Shown here one piece after another: positions 6,338 to 10,622 of a DNA stretch of 10,622 bases. Each line of letters opens with the position of its first letter. The first letter of the stretch is position 1. A program made the position numbers and the translations under genes. Below the pieces are notes generated by a model, which saw only the letters and a program-made list of their open reading frames with translations, did no database searches and was not told the DNA's origin. This DNA comes from Ruminococcaceae bacterium UBA5396 (GTDB lineage Bacteria; Bacillota; Clostridia; Oscillospirales; Acutalibacteraceae), in the NCBI GenBank assembly GCA_002410715.1, contig DHOG01000033.1:1-10622 (forward strand), in the 5' to 3' direction.

Positions 6338-6354
6338 CATCGTAATAAACGATG
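6338..6354 (-). repeat. Small inverted repeat touching the cupin ribosome binding site
   Basis: CATCGT and ACGATG form 6-bp arms around AATAA. On the minus-strand transcript the hairpin ends at the first G of the GGGAGG ribosome binding site. It could affect translation of the cupin gene or be an operator half-pair. Without a T tract it is not a terminator. Confidence 0.4.
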
Positions 6355-6366
6355 TCTATTAGTTTA

Positions 6367-6395
6367 CTTATAATCCTGTCCTTGACCTGTTGCAA
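6367..6395 (-). promoter_or_regulatory. Possible promoter of the cupin gene
   Basis: On the minus strand TTGCAA (complement of 6390-6395) and TATAAG (complement of 6367-6372) lie 17 bp apart. Transcription would start near 6360, about 35 bp upstream of the cupin ATG. The gene may also be read through from the Fe-S gene, since no terminator is evident between them. Confidence 0.5.
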
Positions 6396-6424
6396 TTACA
6401 CCGAAACAGGATATTGTGGATGAT

Positions 6425-7048
6425 TTATTTGGAGTAGTGAATTGCTTCCTTCGGACAAGCCTGCTGACAGTTTGTGCATTGGTGGCACAATGCGGTGTTT
6501 ATAATAGCTTTCTTCTCTTCACCCATAACAGCTATTGCATCAGACGGACAAGCCTTTTCGCATAATTTGCATCCAATGCACGCGGTTTTATCGACTTTCT
6601 TTGAGAATCTTGCAAACCGGCCGAATAGCTTTTGGAGTGCCCCGAATGGGCATATAAGATTGTGGAATACCGCAGGCCCGTATACAAGGGTAATGATGAT
6701 TGCTATCGCCAGCCATATAGGTAAAATCGGCAAGTCAATATGCAGAAATCTTTTCAGCAAAAGCAGCGCCGCTATACTGACAATAAGGGATATCCATGAA
6801 AAATACCCGCTCCTCAGCCATTTAGGCGCTTTCTGAGTTTGAATTTTAAGTTTCTTTGAAATCCATTCTGCCGGTATCATCAATGTGTTCATGGGGCATA
6901 CATATCCGCAATAAATCCTTCCGAAAATCAATGCGGCCAGAAGGCTTATCGCAAACAGCCCAAGCCACAGCATAGGCTTACCGATTGCCAGAAAAAATAC
7001 GAACAGTGCCAGAAATAGGAGCCGAATAATGGTCGTAATATGCTTCAC
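6425..7048 (-). CDS. Membrane-bound 4Fe-4S ferredoxin-type protein (NapH/YccM-like)
   Basis: A 207-residue membrane protein with about four hydrophobic helices (near residues 7-22, 26-43, 82-98 and 108-125) and a C-terminal ferredoxin domain. The latter has two four-cysteine clusters, C157/C160/C163/C167 and C188/C191/C194/C198, each ending in CP, so two [4Fe-4S] centres are predicted. CGYVCP at 47-52 and ICPFGA at 132-137 are the membrane-proximal cysteine motifs of the NapH/NosR/CcoG group, which pass electrons between membrane quinols or cytosolic donors and partner enzymes. It is shorter than NapH and has no catalytic partner beside it, so its donor and acceptor are unknown. Start is a GTG codon at 7048, with AAAGGGGG as ribosome binding site; no ATG fits as well. 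The promoter carries a palindrome at -41.5, suggesting activation by the adjacent Crp/Fnr protein. Confidence 0.88.
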   Translation of the reverse strand: MKHITTIIRLLFLALFVFFLAIGKPMLWLGLFAISLLAALIFGRIYCGYVCPMNTLMIPAEWISKKLKIQTQKAPKWLRSGYFSWISLIVSIAALLLLKRFLHIDLPILPIWLAIAIIITLVYGPAVFHNLICPFGALQKLFGRFARFSKKVDKTACIGCKLCEKACPSDAIAVMGEEKKAIINTALCHQCTNCQQACPKEAIHYSK

Positions 7049-7068
7049 GCGCTATTTCCCCCTTTAAC

Positions 7069-7097
7069 TTGCTCTGCTTCGATTATACAGATATAAT
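7069..7097 (+). promoter_or_regulatory. Promoter of the crp-like regulator gene
   Basis: TTGCTC at 7069-7074 (three of six matches) and a perfect TATAAT at 7092-7097 are 17 bp apart. Transcription would start near 7104, with the palindrome at 7110-7123 just inside the transcript. The two -10 elements of the divergent promoters lie only 4 bp apart, so the two promoters overlap and probably compete. Confidence 0.55.
7082..7087 (-). promoter_or_regulatory. -10 element of the Fe-S protein gene, without a recognisable -35
   Basis: A perfect TATAAT on the minus strand (complement of 7082-7087) gives a start near 7075, about 27 bp upstream of the GTG start codon. There is no TTGACA-like hexamer 17 bp upstream; the sequence there is poor. 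A good -10 with no -35 and a palindrome at -41.5 is the usual form of a class II Crp/Fnr-activated promoter. Confidence 0.6.
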
Positions 7098-7109
7098 AGG
7101 GAAAAAGGT

Positions 7110-7123
7110 GTTACCAAGGTAAC
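7110..7123. promoter_or_regulatory. Crp/Fnr-type operator palindrome
   Basis: GTTACCAAGGTAAC is a perfect 14-bp palindrome except for its central AA. Its size and symmetry suit a Crp/Fnr dimer, and it sits in front of a Crp/Fnr gene. Its centre is 41.5 bp upstream of the predicted start of the divergent Fe-S gene and about 13 bp downstream of the regulator's own start. This implies activation of one and repression of the other. Confidence 0.65.
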
Positions 7124-7148
7124 TCTTATAAAGAAGGGAGATATAGCA

Positions 7149-7796
7149 ATGAGTAAGCATATAGCCCTTATAAGAAAAAGCGTTCCTTTAAGTTCCATAT
7201 CTGATGAGGAAATCAATTCTTATTTAAGAGATAGAAGTTTCAAAATAAGTACCTATGAAAGAAACAACATCGTTCATTTTTCCGGTGAGGTATGCTTAAA
7301 GCTTGAGATCATTCTTTCAGGCAAGGTGGCCGTTGAACGTATTGACGAATCAGGAAATCTTATGAATATAGCGGAATTCTACAGCAACGAAATTCTGGGG
7401 GGAAATTTGTTGTTTTCTAAAAACCCGCATTACCCTATGACGATCACCGCAAAACAACCCACCATAATTTTAGAAATCAATAAAGAGCGCCTTTTCGCGC
7501 TCTTCTCAAACAACCATGATTTCCTGAGAAGTTATCTTGAATTTGTTTCCGATCATGCGGTAATCCTTGGGGATCGCATCAAGCACTATGTCAACAAAAC
7601 GATTCGGGAATGTATTATGAATTATCTGGAATATGAGCGGCAAAAGCAAAATTCGGATAAAGTTCAGCTTAATATAACCAAAAAAGCCTGGGCTGAAAAA
7701 ATGGGGGTTCAGCGTACATCGCTATCAAGAGAACTGGCGAAAATGAGAAAGGACGGTCTGATACGATATGATGCAAAATCCATCGAAATTCTATAG
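7149..7796 (+). CDS. Crp/Fnr-family transcriptional regulator
   Basis: A 215-residue regulator. Residues 15-120 form the cyclic-nucleotide-binding-like beta barrel (LSGKVAVERIDESGN, AEFYSNEILGGNLLFS). A long helix at about 123-150 serves as dimer interface, and the C-terminal winged helix reads DNA with AWAEKMGVQRTSLSRELAKMRKDGLI at 180-205. SLSRE is the core of the recognition helix in this group. There is no N-terminal cysteine cluster as in E. coli FNR; the only cysteines are C49 and C155, so an own [4Fe-4S] sensor is unlikely. The effector is unknown (heme, NO, a small molecule or redox are family options). The ATG has GGGAG about 9 nt upstream. It is the only plus-strand gene and is divergent from the Fe-S protein gene, which is its most likely target through the shared palindrome. 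Confidence 0.9.
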   Translation: MSKHIALIRKSVPLSSISDEEINSYLRDRSFKISTYERNNIVHFSGEVCLKLEIILSGKVAVERIDESGNLMNIAEFYSNEILGGNLLFSKNPHYPMTITAKQPTIILEINKERLFALFSNNHDFLRSYLEFVSDHAVILGDRIKHYVNKTIRECIMNYLEYERQKQNSDKVQLNITKKAWAEKMGVQRTSLSRELAKMRKDGLIRYDAKSIEIL

Positions 7797-7823
7797 CTGC
7801 GCATAATTCGTATATTTACCTTC

Positions 7824-8621
7824 CTACGCTTTCCCCACAATGGAATTCATCTTAATTTTCTCGTCAGGAAAAGGAACGATAACTGGAACTCCCATGTATT
7901 CGATAATATGGACGTGCATCTTATACATTTCTTCAATATTTTCTGGGGTCATTACTTCTAACCCGCCATAGGAAAAGACATGTGAATCTTTAAGGAAGAG
8001 GAAACGATCACAGTAACGAATGGCAAGGTTGAGGTCATGAAGGATGATCGCTACACAAATATTACGTTCCTGCGCGATTTCTTTGACGATGCAAAGCACT
8101 TCATGCTGATTGCGCGGATCGAGGTTACTTGTGGGTTCATCAAGTAATAAAAGCTTCGGTTCTTGTGCCAAGGCGCGGGCCAGCATCACCTTTTGCAATT
8201 CGCCGCCCGAAAGCTCCGATACATTACGCAATGAGAAATCGTCCAGCTCCATTTTCCTCATGATCTCGCATAAGATTTGCCTTTCTTTCGAGGATGCATC
8301 CCACTTAATATATGGCTTCCTGCCAAGAAGGACCGCATCGAAGACTGTCATGTTAATCGGCTCGTTGTTTTGTTGCACATATGCGATATTCTGTGCCATC
8401 AAACTTTTAGTCATATGGAAAACGTCATTGCTGTCAACAAACACAGAACCTTCGTGTGCAGGACAAATGCGGTCGATACACTTGAGCAACGTGCTTTTAC
8501 CTGCTCCATTGTTCCCTAAAATTGCTATACATTGATTCTTCTGTATATCGAAGCTTATTTCCTCTAATATGTTTTTTGAGCTTCGGTTATAGGCGAAGGT
8601 AATATTATTAATTTCAACCAT
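7824..8621 (-). CDS. Iron-complex/cobalamin-type ABC importer, ATP-binding protein (FecE/BtuD-like)
   Basis: A 265-residue ATPase that drives import through the upstream FecCD-type permease. It has Walker A GNNGAGKST at 36-44, Q-loop Q83/Q84, a canonical signature LSGGE at 137-141, Walker B LLLLDEP at 157-163 and H-loop H195 (ILHDLN), all typical of the FecE/BtuD/FhuC class. The frame is open to 8711, but the ATG at 8621 starts the normal fold (MVEINNITFAYN), has a GGGGG motif upstream and overlaps the permease stop by 8 bp, so it is preferred. It is last in the operon binding protein-permease-ATPase. Its stop lies 27 bp from the convergent crp-like gene with no clear terminator between. The substrate class is an iron chelate, heme or cobalamin; which one cannot be told. 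Confidence 0.92.
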   Translation of the reverse strand: MVEINNITFAYNRSSKNILEEISFDIQKNQCIAILGNNGAGKSTLLKCIDRICPAHEGSVFVDSNDVFHMTKSLMAQNIAYVQQNNEPINMTVFDAVLLGRKPYIKWDASSKERQILCEIMRKMELDDFSLRNVSELSGGELQKVMLARALAQEPKLLLLDEPTSNLDPRNQHEVLCIVKEIAQERNICVAIILHDLNLAIRYCDRFLFLKDSHVFSYGGLEVMTPENIEEMYKMHVHIIEYMGVPVIVPFPDEKIKMNSIVGKA

Positions 8622-9693
8622 GGCTCTTAAACCCCCTAAACAGAAGGTAGAGGAACATGGGAGCACCCAAAAACGAAGTGATAGCTCCAATCGGAAGTAT
8701 AACCGGCGCAATAATCAGCCTGCCGAATGTGTCGGCCAAAATGAGAAGCAGCGCCCCGGCAGCAGCGGAACACGGTATAAGATACCGGTAATCGTTGCCG
8801 ACAAATCTGCGCATTATATGCGGAGCCACAAGTCCTACAAAGCTGATAATGCCCACAAAAGATACCGCAATTGCCGATGCCAAAGAGCAAATTCCCATAC
8901 TGATGAGCATAACCGTCCTTGTGCTAACACCAAGGCTTTTTGCAGTGTCCGCTCCACTTTCCATCGCGTTATAGTTCCAACGGTTTAGCAAAAAATATAC
9001 CATTGCGACTAAAAATACCGCTACAAGAATCAAAAGCTCGGTCCAGCCTGCTGATCCCAGATTTCCGAAAGTCCAGAACACAACCGCGCTGATTTTTGTT
9101 TCATCCGCAAAATACTGGAGCAATGTGCTGCCACCGGTAAACAGAGAGCTTAAAGCAACTCCGGCTAATATGAGTCCTCCAGGGCCAAGCTCCTTCTTAA
9201 ATTGAGATAAAATAATAACGACGAACGTGGATATCGATCCGCATAAAAAAGCGCATAAGGTCACGATGTAGGGATTATTGATTGCAATCGCTGTTGCTGC
9301 GGAATCGGAATTTACGACTCCTCCGCCAAATACGATGATGCCCAGCGCCGCGCCGGAGGCTGCGCCCTGTGATACACCCAATGTTGACGCCGATGCCAAT
9401 GGGTTTTGCAGAACGCATTGCATGACCGCCCCGGAAACAGCCAGCATTGCGCCTACAAGGATAGCCGCCGTGACGCGCGGCAGTCTTATGTTCATAATAA
9501 TTGTATGGGACTGTGGTTCACCTTTGCCAAAAACCGTTTTGATTATTTCAGATATGGGAACATTCAGAGAACCGACACTGACTGCAAAGACTGCTATTAC
9601 AACTGTTGCAAAAATCGCTATCACCAACACAAGCCTTTTTCGTCTTAAAAAGGCGTTATATGATTGGAGCTGAGTTACACGGTCGTCTGCCAT
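8614..9693 (-). CDS. FecCD-family ABC importer permease
   Basis: A 359-residue membrane protein with about ten hydrophobic segments, the usual length for FecCD/BtuC permeases that take up iron-siderophores, heme or vitamin B12. Family hallmarks are LPRVTAAILVGAMLAVSG at 71-88, QNPLASASTLGVSQGA at 96-111, GLVAPHIMRRFVG at 287-299 (the cytoplasmic coupling region that contacts the ATPase) and a C-terminal LPIGAITSFLGAPMFLYLLFR. A short charged N-terminal tail precedes the first helix. Its ATG overlaps the binding-protein stop by one base (TGATG) and only a weak GGTGAC motif precedes it, so translation is probably coupled. The ATPase gene overlaps its 3' end by 8 bp. All three genes should be expressed in fixed proportion. 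Confidence 0.94.
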   Translation of the reverse strand: MADDRVTQLQSYNAFLRRKRLVLVIAIFATVVIAVFAVSVGSLNVPISEIIKTVFGKGEPQSHTIIMNIRLPRVTAAILVGAMLAVSGAVMQCVLQNPLASASTLGVSQGAASGAALGIIVFGGGVVNSDSAATAIAINNPYIVTLCAFLCGSISTFVVIILSQFKKELGPGGLILAGVALSSLFTGGSTLLQYFADETKISAVVFWTFGNLGSAGWTELLILVAVFLVAMVYFLLNRWNYNAMESGADTAKSLGVSTRTVMLISMGICSLASAIAVSFVGIISFVGLVAPHIMRRFVGNDYRYLIPCSAAAGALLLILADTFGRLIIAPVILPIGAITSFLGAPMFLYLLFRGFKSHG

Positions 9694-10622
9694 CAGTTGT
9701 CACCGAGACTTACTGTGCTGTAACCTGCGCCAGCAGTTTCAAGTTTGCTGAGATAATCGTCGGTGCCAAGGAAGAACTTGAAAATCTCGTTGGCTTTATC
9801 ATTAAAATCGATATCCTCAAACTGCTCCGGGTAGAGTATGCTTGCAACATAATAGCTATTAACAATGGATATTTCAACGTTTGAATAATAGGAAGTAGAG
9901 CTCGGGTATTGATAAAGGTTTCCGTCCCCAACGGCCATAAGATGCGCATAAAAGTCTGGAGTTTTCTTATAGTCCGTCTTAACAAGATTGACACCGCCGC
10001 TATCAAGAAAAATATATTGCGGATTCCACCCGAGAACCTTTTCCTTGTCAATCACCACTACACTGGCTTCGCCAGAGATGTCTTTGGTAACATCATTTGC
10101 GGAAATTGCTTCAAATACGGCATATTTAATGTAAACACCCTCTATTCCATGTGCGCCCTTGAAGGTTGCTGCGGCCCCTAAAACAGTGGGCTTGTCTGTA
10201 TCAGGAATGCCGGAAGTCCTTGTTTCGAAGTCCTTCAGACAATCGTTGATGTAGGAAATCACTCCTTCAGCCCGATCTTTCACGCCGCAGACATCACCCA
10301 GGAGGCGCAGCGCGTCCTCATAGTCTTTCCCAAATAAAGTACCCATTGGAACTACAACCACCGGGATGCCTGTTTTAGTTTGAATATCGTCCCCCAGTTC
10401 CTTTGTGTATGAGCATAAAATCACGTCGGGATGAACGGCGATGATCTGCTCCGGATAGTAGTCGGTAGCCTCGGCTGCATCTGTACCAACAAGGGGCACT
10501 TTTGCCCACAGTTCTTTGTTGGCATAAGCATAAGCTGTAATAGGGGTTATCTGATCCGAAACCATTCCGCTGATTACTACCACTTTATTTGCCAGTCCAA
10601 GATATGTAATCATTCGAGGTGT
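9693..10622 (-). CDS. Iron-complex/cobalamin-type ABC importer, substrate-binding protein (5' end outside window)
   Basis: The C-terminal 309 residues of a class III (FecB/BtuF-like) periplasmic-type binding protein. In Gram-positive cells it would be a lipoprotein on the outer membrane face. The window holds the end of the N-terminal lobe start (TPRMITYLGLANKVVVISG), the PEQIIAVHPDVILCSY segment, and the second lobe after a long linking helix around residues 105-130. The first possible ATG in the window, at 10613, sits inside the conserved TPRM core, and codons upstream are open to the edge, so it is not the true start: signal peptide and first part of the lobe lie beyond 10622. The gene is first in the operon with the permease and ATPase. 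Ligand is unknown; I see no motif that separates heme, siderophore and corrinoid. The frame is intact. Confidence 0.9.
   Translation of the reverse strand, partial: TPRMITYLGLANKVVVISGMVSDQITPITAYAYANKELWAKVPLVGTDAAEATDYYPEQIIAVHPDVILCSYTKELGDDIQTKTGIPVVVVPMGTLFGKDYEDALRLLGDVCGVKDRAEGVISYINDCLKDFETRTSGIPDTDKPTVLGAAATFKGAHGIEGVYIKYAVFEAISANDVTKDISGEASVVVIDKEKVLGWNPQYIFLDSGGVNLVKTDYKKTPDFYAHLMAVGDGNLYQYPSSTSYYSNVEISIVNSYYVASILYPEQFEDIDFNDKANEIFKFFLGTDDYLSKLETAGAGYSTVSLGDN

Noticed and set aside
6373..6412. ATCCTGT and ACAGGAT inverted repeat between the cupin and Fe-S genes as a terminator or Crp site
   Set aside because: Arms are 7 bp with a 26-nt gap and no T tract, and the sequence does not match the GTTACC palindrome. 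It is probably chance.
10611..10613. ATG at 10613 as the start of the binding-protein gene
   Set aside because: The frame is open to the edge with TPR before the Met, there is no signal peptide after it, and the Met falls inside the conserved start of the binding-protein core.
1..10622. CRISPR arrays, tRNA or rRNA genes, insertion sequences
   Set aside because: No regularly spaced repeats, no cloverleaf-like or rRNA sequence and no transposase or integrase reading frame were seen.

Overview
The window looks like accessory DNA from a Gram-positive anaerobe, most likely a member of the Clostridia. This is inferred from moderate GC content, strong GGAGG/GGGGG-type ribosome binding sites, tight ATGA gene overlaps, and protein families typical of Clostridia (CsoR/CopA/CopZ, a short Fe-S membrane protein next to a Crp/Fnr regulator, a FecCD-type iron-complex importer). 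Species cannot be named from the sequence alone. All genes but one lie on the minus strand; the exception is the crp-like regulator at 7149-7796.

Layout from left to right. (1) 1-546: an XRE-type helix-turn-helix repressor with a minus-strand terminator beyond its 3' end. (2) 547-865: a non-coding stretch with a perfect 15-bp inverted repeat, a third copy of its outer octamer, and the terminator of the next operon. (3) 866-3663: a complete copper-efflux operon transcribed copA-csoR-copZ. Its promoter carries a CsoR box exactly in the 17-bp spacer between the -35 and -10 elements. (4) 3751-6000: a metal- or thiol-type regulatory operon, arsR-like then ABC ATPase then ABC-2 permease, with 4-bp ATGA overlaps at both junctions. 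Two TTAGG-N6-CCTAA operators cover its promoter, and a good terminator follows it. (5) 6009-7796: a small cupin and a NapH-like membrane-bound 4Fe-4S protein on the minus strand, with a Crp/Fnr regulator divergent from the Fe-S gene. One perfect palindrome in the divergent region sits at -41.5 for the Fe-S gene and just after the predicted start of the regulator's own transcript. (6) 7824-10622: an iron-complex/cobalamin-type ABC importer (binding protein, permease, ATPase) with overlapping genes; the binding-protein gene runs off the right edge.

Together the genes form a metal and redox handling cluster. It combines Cu(I) export with its sensor and chaperone, an exporter of unknown substrate under a cysteine-rich ArsR-type sensor, a candidate electron-transfer protein under a Crp/Fnr regulator, and a metal-chelate importer. 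Each module appears to have its own regulation. None is by itself a wholly new system. The least explained parts are the substrate of the ArsR-controlled exporter, the Crp/Fe-S/cupin module, and the palindrome at 643-676.
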